This document shows, piece after piece, positions 1-6,977 of a stretch of DNA of 6,977 nucleotides. The stretch's first letter is position 1. Every line of letters begins with the position of its first letter. The notes below the pieces were generated by a model, which was given only the letters and a program-made list of their open reading frames with translations, did not search any database and was not told where the DNA came from. The stretch comes from Planctomycetaceae bacterium (GTDB lineage Bacteria > Planctomycetota > Planctomycetia > Planctomycetales > Planctomycetaceae): assembly GCA_003503535.1 (NCBI GenBank), contig DOCI01000131.1, forward strand, positions 6,197 to 13,173, read 5' to 3'. The translations under genes were made by a program, and so were the position numbers.

Positions 1-1
1 T

Positions 2-2317
2 TGGCGGGACTGGGTCATCAAGTCGTTCAATGAGAACAAGCCTTATGATGAATTCACTGTCGAACAACTGGCGGGTGATTTGCTGCCGGAAGCGACGCCG
101 GAGCAGAAACTCGCGACAGGGTTCTGTCGCAATCATATGATCAATGGCGAAGGAGGACGGATCGCTGAGGAAAACCGGATCGAATACATATTCGATCAGA
201 CCGAGACAATGGGGACCGTCTGGTTGGGCCTGACCCTCACCTGCTGTCGCTGCCACGACCACAAATATGATCCAATCAGCCAGCAGGAGTATTATCAACT
301 CTTCGATTACTTCAATCAGACGCCAGTGACAGGAGGGGGCGGAGATCCACAGATGGCTCCGAATCTACAGGTTCCCTCTCAGGCTCAGCAAAATCAGATT
401 GTCAAATCTCAACAGCAGATTCGTCAGCTCGAACAACAGAGAAAAGAGTATTGGCAGCTGCAGTTTTCTGCCTATGAACAGTGGCAACATGATGAGTTGG
501 AGCGACTTCAGAAGATGGAGTCTCCCTGGCAGGTCTTGCAACCCGTCAAAGTCAGTGCAGAACATCAGACGCTGACCGTTCAGGGAGATCAGTCCATTCT
601 GGCCAGTGGAGTTAATCCATCGAATGATACCTATCGGCTCTCATTAACGACTGACCTGCCTGGAGTGCAGGTAGTGCGACTCGACGCATTACGCCACACG
701 TCGATGACGGAAAATGGCCTGGCTCGATCGAATAGTGGTAATTTTGTGTTGACTGATATCAACTTTGAGATCATTCATCAGGATGGGACATCACAACCAC
801 TTGAAATTGCCTCCGCTATTGCCAGTTATGAGCAGGGAGGACTGAAGATCGCCAATACTTTTGATGGAAATCCCCAATCAGGTTGGGCGGTCCTGCAGGG
901 GAAATTTGTTGATCGCGATCATGCCGGGTTGTTTCGTTTAAAAAAATCTTATGCATTCAGAGAAGGGGATCGGCTTGTCGTGACACTTCATCACGACTCG
1001 GTACATCAAAATCATAACCTGGGACACTTTCAGTTCTCGGCTTCGTCACAACCCGAGGTAACGCTCAAGTATGAAACACTGGAATTGCGTAACGCGTTAT
1101 TGACTCCAGCAACACAACGGACTGAAAGTCAGAACAAACTCATTGAAGAACCATACCAGCAACAGGATGAAGTCTATCAACAATTGACGAAGCAACTGGA
1201 GCAGGAAAAGCAGAAACTGGAATCCGTTCGCAAGCAGATTCCAGTTGTAATGACCATGCAGGACATGTCCAGTCGTCGGGAAACATTCACCCTCGATAAG
1301 GGGATTTACGACAAGCCAATTGAGAAGGTCTTTCCTGGTCTTCCTCAACAATTGTTGTTTGATGAAAATTATCAAAACAATGAACAGAATCGACTTACAC
1401 TGGCCAGATGGCTTGTCGACCGGAAGCATCCGTTGACAGCACGCGTAACCGTCAATCGGTACTGGCAAATGTTCTTCGGCGTGGGGTTGGTCAAAACTCC
1501 GGAAGATTTCGGATCTCAGGGAGAGAAGCCGACTCACCCGGAATTGCTCGACTGGCTGTCAGCAGAATTCATGGAATCGGGCTGGGATCTGAAACATCTC
1601 ATTCGAATGATGGTCACTTCTGCGACCTATCGACAATCGGCGGAAGTGAAGCCCGGCATGCACGAGCGCGATCCTGAAAACCGGTTGCTGGCGCGGGGCT
1701 CCCGTCTACGGATGCCATCCTGGATGTTACGAGATCAGGCCCTGTTCGTCAGCGGGCTCCTTGTTAATCGTGAAGGTGGTCCGCCGGTTTATCCTTATCA
1801 GCCAGAGGGGATTTGGGCGGAAGCCACCTTCGGCAAGAAAAAATATAATCAGGATACCGGAGAAAAACTGTATCGACGCACGCTCTATTCGTTCTGGCGG
1901 CGGATTGTCGGCCCCACAATGCTGTTCGATAACAGCCCCCGACAGAGTTGCTCGGTCAGGGATTATCGGACGAATACTCCTTTGCACGCTTTAGTAACTT
2001 TGAACGACACCACTTATGTGGAAGCGGCCCGTGCATTTGCACAACGTTTGATGCTTGCTGAAGACAATGATGAACAACGGATCGAATTGGCTATGCGGCT
2101 GGCAACATCCCATGCTCCTCAATCGCTGGAAACCGAGATATTGCTAACGCGTCTACAGAAACTCAAAGACCAGTATCGACAGAATCCTGCTTCCGCCACC
2201 GCGCTACTCCAGGTTGGTGAATCCTCACGGGATGAAAATCTTGATCCAGTCGAGCATGCCTCCTGGGTGGGAATCTGCAGCCTGATTCTCAATCTCGATG
2301 AAACTTTGTGTCGCTGA
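2..2317 (+). CDS. PSCyt2-PSD1 (DUF1549/DUF1553) planctomycete cytochrome-type protein, 5'-truncated by the window edge
   Basis: The reading frame is open from base 2 to the TGA at 2315-2317, giving about 771 visible residues. The family normally begins further upstream, often with a signal peptide and a PSCyt1 cytochrome-like domain, so the true start is outside the window; the TTG at 80 is internal because family-like sequence ([18 protein letters not shown]) precedes it. Visible order: the end of the DUF1549/PSCyt2 domain (residues ~1-115) with the cluster [11 protein letters not shown] at nt 242-274, which fits a CXXCH pattern; a Gln/Glu-rich coiled coil (~127-175); a beta-rich, carbohydrate-binding-like insert (~197-353); a second coiled coil (~375-413); and the DUF1553/PSD1 domain (~428-743) with the typical strings [27 protein letters not shown] and [13 protein letters not shown]. 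The ending [11 protein letters not shown] is the usual family C-terminus, so the 3' end is intact. Function is unproven; a heme-linked or redox role outside the cytoplasm is inferred from the motif and the family name. The DUF1501 gene starts 32 bp downstream, suggesting an operon. Confidence 0.93.
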   Translation, partial: WRDWVIKSFNENKPYDEFTVEQLAGDLLPEATPEQKLATGFCRNHMINGEGGRIAEENRIEYIFDQTETMGTVWLGLTLTCCRCHDHKYDPISQQEYYQLFDYFNQTPVTGGGGDPQMAPNLQVPSQAQQNQIVKSQQQIRQLEQQRKEYWQLQFSAYEQWQHDELERLQKMESPWQVLQPVKVSAEHQTLTVQGDQSILASGVNPSNDTYRLSLTTDLPGVQVVRLDALRHTSMTENGLARSNSGNFVLTDINFEIIHQDGTSQPLEIASAIASYEQGGLKIANTFDGNPQSGWAVLQGKFVDRDHAGLFRLKKSYAFREGDRLVVTLHHDSVHQNHNLGHFQFSASSQPEVTLKYETLELRNALLTPATQRTESQNKLIEEPYQQQDEVYQQLTKQLEQEKQKLESVRKQIPVVMTMQDMSSRRETFTLDKGIYDKPIEKVFPGLPQQLLFDENYQNNEQNRLTLARWLVDRKHPLTARVTVNRYWQMFFGVGLVKTPEDFGSQGEKPTHPELLDWLSAEFMESGWDLKHLIRMMVTSATYRQSAEVKPGMHERDPENRLLARGSRLRMPSWMLRDQALFVSGLLVNREGGPPVYPYQPEGIWAEATFGKKKYNQDTGEKLYRRTLYSFWRRIVGPTMLFDNSPRQSCSVRDYRTNTPLHALVTLNDTTYVEAARAFAQRLMLAEDNDEQRIELAMRLATSHAPQSLETEILLTRLQKLKDQYRQNPASATALLQVGESSRDENLDPVEHASWVGICSLILNLDETLCR

Positions 2318-2349
2318 TTCGTATCACATTCCGATGAAAGTAATTCAGC

Positions 2350-3804
2350 ATGATCAATTATCATCAACAGCAAACACGTCGACAACTTTTCGGGCAGTCA
2401 GCTCTGGGGCTGGGAACTGTGGCTCTCGGTTCCCTGTTCACATCGAACTCTCAGGCGGACCGTTCCAATCCGTCCGGGTACGCTGGTCTGCAGGATCTCC
2501 CTCATTTTGCACCGAAAGCAAAACGAGTGATTTATCTGTTTCAGAATGGAGCTCCATCACACGTTGATCTGTTTGATTACAAACCGACGTTAAAAAAGCA
2601 CCATGGAGAGCAGATACCCGACGAAATCAGCGGAGGTAAACGCTTTAGTACCATGACGGGCGGACAAAAAGAACGTCCGGTTCTTTCGGAGATTACAAAT
2701 TTTGCTCAACATGGAGAAAGTGGTGCCTGGGTGAGCGACTTTACTCCGAAAATCGCGGGGATCGCGGACGATTTGTGCTTCATCAAATCGATGCATACCG
2801 ATGCAGTCAATCATGCCCCGGCAATCACCTTTTTTCTGACTGGATCAGAAATGCCCGGTCGTCCCAGTATGGGAGCCTGGATGACGTACGGGCTGGGGCA
2901 AGGTTCGAAAAACCTGCCTTCATTTGTGGTGATGACTTCCCGGGATAAGGAGGCCAGTTGCGGCCAGATTTTCTATGACTTCTATTGGGGAAGCGGATTT
3001 TTACCTTCCAGATTTCAAGGAGTAAAGTTTCGCGGCCAAGGCGACCCTGTTCTTTATCTTTCCAATCCTCAAGGGATGAGTCGGGAGATACGCAGAGGAA
3101 TTCTGGATGATCTTGCGAAACTCAATGAGATCAACTACGCCGAGATGGGGGATCCGGAAACGCAAACCCGCATCAGTCAGTATGAAATGGCGTATCAAAT
3201 GCAAATGAGCGTCCCTGAATTGACCGACTTTTCCGATGAACCCAAGCATATTCTTGATCGATACGGTCCCGACGTGCACAGGGCAGGAAGTTTTGCTTAC
3301 AACTGCTTGATGGCAAGGCGACTCGCTGAGCGGGACGTACCGTTTATTCAGTTGATGCATGCAGGCTGGGACCAGCATCGAAACCTCAACACTCAACTCA
3401 GGATTCAATGCACTGACACCGATGCCCCCAGTGCCGCTCTGGTGAGAGATTTGAAGGAACGGAGACTGCTGGATGACACATTGGTTATCTGGGGAGGAGA
3501 ATTTGGTCGAACTCCATTTCTGCAGGGCAAGATTGAAAACACCAGCACTTGGGGGCGCGATCATCATCCCTATGCCTTCACGATTTGGATGGCAGGTGGA
3601 GGCATTCAACAGGGGATGAGTTACGGATCCTCTGATGATTTCGGCTTCAATGTTGTCGAAAACCCAGTCTCGGTGCATGACATTCAAGCGACGATTCTGC
3701 ATTTACTGGGCATCGATCATGAACGCTTGACTTACAAGTTCCAAGGCCGCAATTTTCGCCTGACCGATGTTTTCGGGGAAGTGGTCAAGCCAATCCTGAC
3801 GTGA
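2350..3804 (+). CDS. DUF1501 family protein (alkaline phosphatase/sulfatase-like fold), Tat-exported
   Basis: This complete 484-residue protein is of normal length for the DUF1501 family (PF07394), which belongs to the alkaline phosphatase-like superfamily. The N-terminus carries a twin-arginine signal: T9-R10-R11-Q12-L13-F14, then a Gly/Ala/Leu-rich hydrophobic stretch (15-30) and a possible cleavage site after S34-Q35-A36. Tat export suggests folding, perhaps with bound metal, before secretion. Conserved family blocks include NGAPSHVDLFDYKP near the start, WGSGFLPSRFQGVKFR in the middle, H337-A-G-W-D-Q-H343, the block G382-G-E-F-G-R-T-P389, G402-R-D-H-H-P-Y408, and the C-terminal HDIQATILHLLGIDHERLTY and GRNFRLTDVFG. 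The His/Asp residues in these blocks are candidate metal ligands by analogy with the superfamily. The ATG at 2350 is chosen because it places the RR motif near the N-terminus; a weak GAAAG lies at 2336-2340, 9 nt upstream. It follows the PSD1 gene by 32 bp, the standard pairing. The substrate is unknown. Confidence 0.95.
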   Translation: MINYHQQQTRRQLFGQSALGLGTVALGSLFTSNSQADRSNPSGYAGLQDLPHFAPKAKRVIYLFQNGAPSHVDLFDYKPTLKKHHGEQIPDEISGGKRFSTMTGGQKERPVLSEITNFAQHGESGAWVSDFTPKIAGIADDLCFIKSMHTDAVNHAPAITFFLTGSEMPGRPSMGAWMTYGLGQGSKNLPSFVVMTSRDKEASCGQIFYDFYWGSGFLPSRFQGVKFRGQGDPVLYLSNPQGMSREIRRGILDDLAKLNEINYAEMGDPETQTRISQYEMAYQMQMSVPELTDFSDEPKHILDRYGPDVHRAGSFAYNCLMARRLAERDVPFIQLMHAGWDQHRNLNTQLRIQCTDTDAPSAALVRDLKERRLLDDTLVIWGGEFGRTPFLQGKIENTSTWGRDHHPYAFTIWMAGGGIQQGMSYGSSDDFGFNVVENPVSVHDIQATILHLLGIDHERLTYKFQGRNFRLTDVFGEVVKPILT

Positions 3805-4108
3805 TTCATGCGAGAGCATTGGGTAAAATATGACAGGATCTATGCCATCTACTCTCACAATTTTCACTGTTATTCATACGAGTTTGCGGTGCAGTCTGTC
3901 AGAATATTCTGGACTTTTCCGCACGAGTTCTCATCATGCCAGATCGGGAAATGACTTTCCAAATTTGACACCGGTTGAGACGATTCCTGGATGAAAGCGA
4001 TCCGACGAACTCAACGACGATACGACTATCGACACCATCAACTCATTCAATCGACTGCACGGGGCTGGGGCTCCGGAAGCCAGAGACAGCGAGAAGCTTG
4101 CTGCGATC
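3805..4108. other. Non-coding or degraded stretch between the DUF1501 gene and the transposase remnant
   Basis: I recognise no gene here. In the transposase reading frame there is an ATG at 3830 and open sequence up to a TGA at 3992-3994, then open sequence continuing into the transposase remnant, but the encoded residues resemble no family I know. A short ATG frame at 3808-3954 (48 codons) lies directly after the DUF1501 stop and has no family features. The only hairpin near the DUF1501 stop (3808-3819, 4-bp stem, GAGA loop) has no T-run and is too weak to call a terminator. The stretch may hold decayed left-hand IS sequence. Confidence 0.5.
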
Positions 4109-4471
4109 CTGATCCATAATCCAGATACGAAATACACAAACAAGTTCAGGGCAACCGTAAATGCCGCGGGCATGAAAACGAATCCGTTAAAGAAAGCCTC
4201 GCCGAACCTGAATGGCCGTAGTGAGTGGATTATCGAGACGATCAAGCTGGAATGCCTCAATAAGTTTATAGTGTTTGGGAAGAAGCATCTCGATTATCTG
4301 ACGGACGAGTTTACGAGTTATTACAATACAAAGCGGTCGCATAGGGAACGGGACATCCTGCCGCCGCTTCGAGAGCTACCTGAAAAAGTGGCGACCATTT
4401 CGATCGATCAGATCGAGTTCAAAAAATACGTTGGGGGGTTGAGCAAATCATTTGAGCGGAAGGTGGATTGA
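4109..4471 (+). pseudogene. 5'-truncated DDE integrase/transposase remnant (rve-type integrase core)
   Basis: About 120 residues match the C-terminal half of an integrase-core transposase of the type common in planctomycete genomes. The homologous part begins at LIHNPDTKYTNKF, corresponding to the family's IHDRDTKYT block with the second catalytic Asp (nt 4124-4126). It continues through SPNLNGRSEWIIETIKLECL with the candidate catalytic Glu (nt 4223-4225, 33 residues after the Asp), then KKHLDYLTDEFTSYYNTKRSH, and ends in the family-like tail YVGGLSKSFERK before the TGA at 4469-4471. The helix-turn-helix region and the first catalytic Asp of the DDE triad are absent upstream, where the frame holds unrelated sequence and a stop at 3992-3994. 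The D-R-D of the usual block is changed to N-P-D. The first ATG is at 4172, after the Asp block, with no ribosome binding site. It cannot encode an active transposase and is read as an insertion-sequence scar. Which IS family it came from is not certain. Confidence 0.82.
4109..4471 (+). mobile_element. Insertion-sequence remnant (extent uncertain)
   Basis: The truncated integrase core is the only surviving recognisable part of a mobile element. I could not find a pair of terminal inverted repeats or a target-site duplication in the flanking 3805-4108 and 4472-4728 stretches, so the borders given are those of the recognisable coding remnant only. Its position between two exported-protein genes suggests that an insertion, followed by decay, separated or was tolerated between two transcription units. 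Confidence 0.6.
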
Positions 4472-4533
4472 GCAGTCAGTTTAAACGTTTGCCAACTTCT
4501 GATGTATCAATTCTCTCACGTTTCAATACACTC

Positions 4534-4557
4534 GTTCCGCTTCCGATAAGCGAATTT
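4534..4557 (+). terminator. Weak candidate terminator hairpin
   Basis: The arms TTCcGCTT (4535-4542) and AAGCGAA (4548-4554) pair over 7 bp with one bulged C and a 5-nt loop, plus a possible G-U pair at 4534/4555. Only three T residues follow, so this is a poor intrinsic terminator. Its position 60 bp after the transposase stop and before the oxidoreductase gene fits a transcription boundary. Confidence 0.25.
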
Positions 4558-4715
4558 CTGGGCGCCTAAGCCTCCAACCTTGGACTGGTATCTCTGCCCG
4601 ATCTTGGTATTGTCTAACTATCGTGTTTTGGATCACACTTCATATTCGTTGTACGGGACGCAATTGCTGACAGTTCTGAAACTGCTGCTCCTGCACTCTC
4701 GCCGCCTGACTCATT

Positions 4716-4719
4716 GGAA
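4716..4719 (+). promoter_or_regulatory. Weak ribosome binding site for the FAD oxidoreductase
   Basis: GGAA at 4716-4719 lies 9 nt before the GTG at 4729. It overlaps the in-frame TAA at 4720-4722, which rules out a longer N-terminus. The next in-frame ATG would remove the signal peptide and the FAD-binding motif, so this site supports GTG as the start codon. Confidence 0.4.
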
Positions 4720-4728
4720 TAAAACAAC

Positions 4729-6977
4729 GTGAATAACGCTCGAACTTTTCTCAGTCTTGTTTTTATCGTATGCACACTGGCATTCGCAGAGCCAACAGCA
4801 TCCGCCAATGCCCCCGCTGCTCTCCAGAAACATGAATGTGAATTACTGATCGTTGGAGCGACCGAGTCGGGCTGGGCTGCTGCGATTCAGGCTGCTCGAA
4901 TGGGAGTGAGCTCCATCATCATTGTGCATGATGGGGAATGGTACGGGGGACAATATACCGAGCAATCACTGGCTTGTGTCGATGAAGACAAGGGAGTTGG
5001 CAAAGTCGGCTGGGGTGTCGATTGGCATCCAATGAAACGCTCGTTCCACCGCAGTGGACTCTTCAAAGAGGTGATGGATCGGATCGAGGCGGTCAATGAA
5101 AAGAAGTATGGTGCTGGCATGCCAGGACTCCCATATCACGGCCCCTCGACTTTCCACCCGGCTGATGCGGAGCAGGCATTTCGAGAACTGATTCAACCCT
5201 ATGTTGACAGCAAACAAATCCAGGTCATCTGGAATCATGCTCCTGTTGCGGTCGAAGTGACGGGAAAAGATTCAAACCATCCCCAGGTCCGGCAAGTCAC
5301 GTTCGCACCTGTTGACCTGCAAACCGGGAAGATGCAATCTCCTGATGTGCGGGTGAGTGCTCGGTTGACCATTGATGCTTCCGACTGGGGAGATGTCATT
5401 CAACTGGCCGGCGCTGAGTATGAATGCGGTCCCGATCCTCAATCTCGTTATGGTGAACCAAGTGCTCCCCCTGAAAAAGAGATTTCACATAATGAAATGA
5501 ATCCGATCACGTGGGCGATGATTGTTGAAGACACACACAAGCCTTCACCAATCGAGCGACCAGAGAATTTCGATGACCGCAATTATCCTCGGGCGACCGG
5601 GCTCAGCATGAATGGCTTTGGAAAAGGACTGGAGTGGGATCGTCCCATCCGAAGCTACGGAGGCATTCTGCACTGGCCTGCTAAGAATGACGGAAACAAG
5701 CGGATGCTGAGTGTTTATTCGGTTCGCCGGATTGTGGTTGGCAACGAAGAACTCGGAACGCCGACCGCCATACTTCTCAACTACATGAACGGACAGGATT
5801 ATCCATTGGAACGACTACCTGCTCGGGTAGTTAAGGCTCTCGAAAAAATAGAAGCCGGGGCATCCAAAAAAAATATTGTTGAGATGACCCGGGAGGAGCG
5901 ACAAGTCATTTTTGATGATGCCAAACAGCATTCGCTGGGTGTTCTGTTTCACATGCAAAACTTCGTGCACGAGCACGCCGCCGACCAAACTCACAGCTTT
6001 AGAAACTTCCGCCTGAGCCCAGAATTTGGCACTCCAGATAATCTGCCCCCCAAGCCGTACATTCGTGAGGGATTACGTCTCAAAGCGATGTACATGATGC
6101 GGGAACAGGATGGTCGCAATCGGGATGGATTCGAAAAGACAGCAGCCAAAGAACGATTCTCTGAAGTATTGTATCCCGATGGGTTGTTCCCCTGGCAGTT
6201 CCACTATGACTTCCACCGCACCGGAAGAACCTACTTGAAAAAAGAAGGGGAAGATGGCCCCTGGATTGATTTTGAAAAGCCGGGACGGCATACCCGGTTT
6301 GTCAGCGATCGATCGGTGTTTCCGCTGCGAAGTCTGATTCCTATACGATATGACGGTCTGCTGGGAGCCCAGGGAAACGTTGGCTTCAGCAGCATCGTCA
6401 GTGCTGCGATTCGCCTGCACGATCAGCGAATTCACATCGGCCAGGCGGCAGGAGCAGCGGCTGCTGTCAGTCTGCAGCATGAGATCGAACCACGTCAGCT
6501 CATCGAGCAACGACCACGGTTTGAAGAAATACGAACGGGGCTGTGCTCGTCTCTCGACGGGGGCATTCCTCTTCTGCTCTGGCCGTTTCGAGATTTACAA
6601 GCCGATCATCCAGCGTTCACTGCGATCAATCGTCTTCATGCCGCTCAGTTGCTCTCAACAGAAGCCACTGAAGTCGATTTCCGCCCCGATGATCCTGCGA
6701 AACCGGCTTGGATCCAGGAGAGCATCGAGCAGATTTATCACTCTACGCAACGTCGCATCTCGACACCGAAACAGAATTTGACACGTGGCGAATTTGCGAA
6801 TCAAGTCTGGAACCAAATCAAAGATCTTACCGTGTGGAAAAGCTGGCCTCATTGGGATGCCCACGATACCGATTACGACAATATCGTGAATGAAGACGAT
6901 GCTTTACCTTTAACCAGCAACGAGCCCATCGTCTGGGAAATTAACCGGCCAAAATCAACTCCAGAAACGGATGGTCT
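4729..6977 (+). CDS. Exported FAD-dependent oxidoreductase (FAD_oxidored, PF12831 type), 3' end outside the window
   Basis: The frame is open for 749 codons from the GTG at 4729 to the window edge, with no stop. An in-frame TAA at 4720-4722 and the lack of any other start before codon 58 fix GTG as the start. Residues 1-20 form a Sec-type signal peptide (short basic n-region with R5, hydrophobic core 7-19, cleavage likely after A18-F19-A20 or A24-S25-A26); C15 is preceded by Val, so it is not a lipobox. The dinucleotide-binding strand-turn-helix follows (ELLIVGATESGWAAAIQAAR, with G43-A-T-E-S-G48), then G73-G-Q. The block I215-D-A-S-D-W-G-D222 with LAGAEY is typical of this family, as is the C-terminal FAD-contacting region L545-G-A-Q-G549 to G571-Q-A-A-G575. 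Residues ~620-690 resemble an S-layer homology (SLH) repeat. The substrate cannot be told from sequence; relatives are predicted oxidoreductases of unknown substrate, often exported in planctomycetes. It lies 924 bp from the DUF1501 stop, so it is probably transcribed separately. Confidence 0.92.
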   Translation, partial: MNNARTFLSLVFIVCTLAFAEPTASANAPAALQKHECELLIVGATESGWAAAIQAARMGVSSIIIVHDGEWYGGQYTEQSLACVDEDKGVGKVGWGVDWHPMKRSFHRSGLFKEVMDRIEAVNEKKYGAGMPGLPYHGPSTFHPADAEQAFRELIQPYVDSKQIQVIWNHAPVAVEVTGKDSNHPQVRQVTFAPVDLQTGKMQSPDVRVSARLTIDASDWGDVIQLAGAEYECGPDPQSRYGEPSAPPEKEISHNEMNPITWAMIVEDTHKPSPIERPENFDDRNYPRATGLSMNGFGKGLEWDRPIRSYGGILHWPAKNDGNKRMLSVYSVRRIVVGNEELGTPTAILLNYMNGQDYPLERLPARVVKALEKIEAGASKKNIVEMTREERQVIFDDAKQHSLGVLFHMQNFVHEHAADQTHSFRNFRLSPEFGTPDNLPPKPYIREGLRLKAMYMMREQDGRNRDGFEKTAAKERFSEVLYPDGLFPWQFHYDFHRTGRTYLKKEGEDGPWIDFEKPGRHTRFVSDRSVFPLRSLIPIRYDGLLGAQGNVGFSSIVSAAIRLHDQRIHIGQAAGAAAAVSLQHEIEPRQLIEQRPRFEEIRTGLCSSLDGGIPLLLWPFRDLQADHPAFTAINRLHAAQLLSTEATEVDFRPDDPAKPAWIQESIEQIYHSTQRRISTPKQNLTRGEFANQVWNQIKDLTVWKSWPHWDAHDTDYDNIVNEDDALPLTSNEPIVWEINRPKSTPETDG

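Larger units (their letters stand above)
4472..4728. other. Intergenic region before the FAD oxidoreductase gene
   Basis: No coding sequence is recognisable. It should contain the promoter and leader of the downstream oxidoreductase gene, but I see no convincing pair of -35 and -10 boxes. It holds a weak terminator-like hairpin at 4534-4557, and a 5-bp stem with a 4-nt loop at 4671-4684 (CAGTT/AACTG) inside the presumed leader. Part of the right end of the decayed insertion sequence may extend into the left side of this gap. Confidence 0.5.

Noticed and set aside
1097..1537. Open frame of 146 codons on the - strand
   Set aside because: It is antisense to the PSD1 gene; the Leu/Phe-rich run mirrors the Gln/Glu/Lys-rich coiled coil and is not a real membrane protein.
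3001..3702. Open frame of 233 codons on the - strand
   Set aside because: It lies wholly antisense to the well-supported DUF1501 gene and its translation has no recognisable domain or leader; it is a codon-usage shadow.
3808..3819. ATGC-GAGA-GCAT hairpin after DUF1501
   Set aside because: A 4-bp stem without a following T-run is too weak to be an intrinsic terminator.
3808..3954. 48-codon ATG frame directly after the DUF1501 stop
   Set aside because: No ribosome binding site, no recognisable motif, and a composition like translated non-coding DNA.
3934..4260. Open frame of 108 codons on the - strand
   Set aside because: Its right part is antisense to the transposase remnant, and its hydrophobic run has no family features; no ribosome binding site was seen.
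4671..4684. CAGTT/AACTG hairpin in the leader of the oxidoreductase gene, considered as a riboswitch or attenuator
   Set aside because: A single 5-bp stem has no support as a structured RNA and arises easily by chance.
4729..4806. Lipoprotein signal at C15 of the FAD oxidoreductase
   Set aside because: The residue before the Cys is Val, and the -3 residue is Phe, which does not fit the lipobox; a type I cleavage site is more likely.
6073..6781. Overlapping open frames on both strands (6073-6510 - and 6350-6781 +)
   Set aside because: Both overlap the continuous FAD oxidoreductase frame, which carries conserved family motifs throughout this interval.
1..6977. CRISPR array, retron, toxin-antitoxin, phage or defence system
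   Set aside because: No regularly spaced repeats, reverse transcriptase, nuclease pairs or phage genes were seen on either strand.

Overview
The window looks like a piece of a planctomycete chromosome (Planctomycetota, roughly 50% G+C by eye). The main evidence is the pair at the left end. A planctomycete-type PSCyt2/PSD1 (DUF1549/DUF1553) protein is followed 32 bp later by a Tat-exported DUF1501 protein, an arrangement that recurs in many copies in planctomycete genomes. All supported genes are on the + strand. I could not assign a genus.

Layout: (1) 2-2317, the C-terminal ~771 residues of a PSCyt2-PSD1 protein whose start lies left of the window. (2) 2350-3804, a complete DUF1501 protein of the alkaline phosphatase/sulfatase-like superfamily with a twin-arginine leader, probably co-transcribed with gene 1. 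(3) 3805-4108, about 300 bp with no recognisable gene. (4) 4109-4471, the C-terminal part of a DDE integrase/transposase that has lost its N-terminal half; it is an insertion-sequence remnant. (5) 4472-4728, a gap holding one weak terminator-like hairpin and a weak ribosome binding site. (6) 4729 to the right edge, a long open frame of 749 codons that runs off the window. It encodes an exported FAD-dependent oxidoreductase (FAD_oxidored, PF12831 type) with a GTG start, a signal peptide and an SLH-like C-terminal tail.

How the parts may work together: the PSD1 and DUF1501 proteins are predicted to act outside the cytoplasm, and their strict pairing suggests one shared process, but the biochemical role of neither family is settled. 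The FAD protein is also predicted to be exported. It is 924 bp from the DUF1501 stop with IS debris between, so it is probably a separate transcription unit and a functional link is only a guess. I found no CRISPR array, tRNA, rRNA, toxin-antitoxin pair, defence system or phage module. The most useful observations are the IS scar, the SLH-like tail on the oxidoreductase, the CXXCH-like cysteine cluster of the PSCyt2 domain, and the unexplained stretch in front of the transposase remnant.
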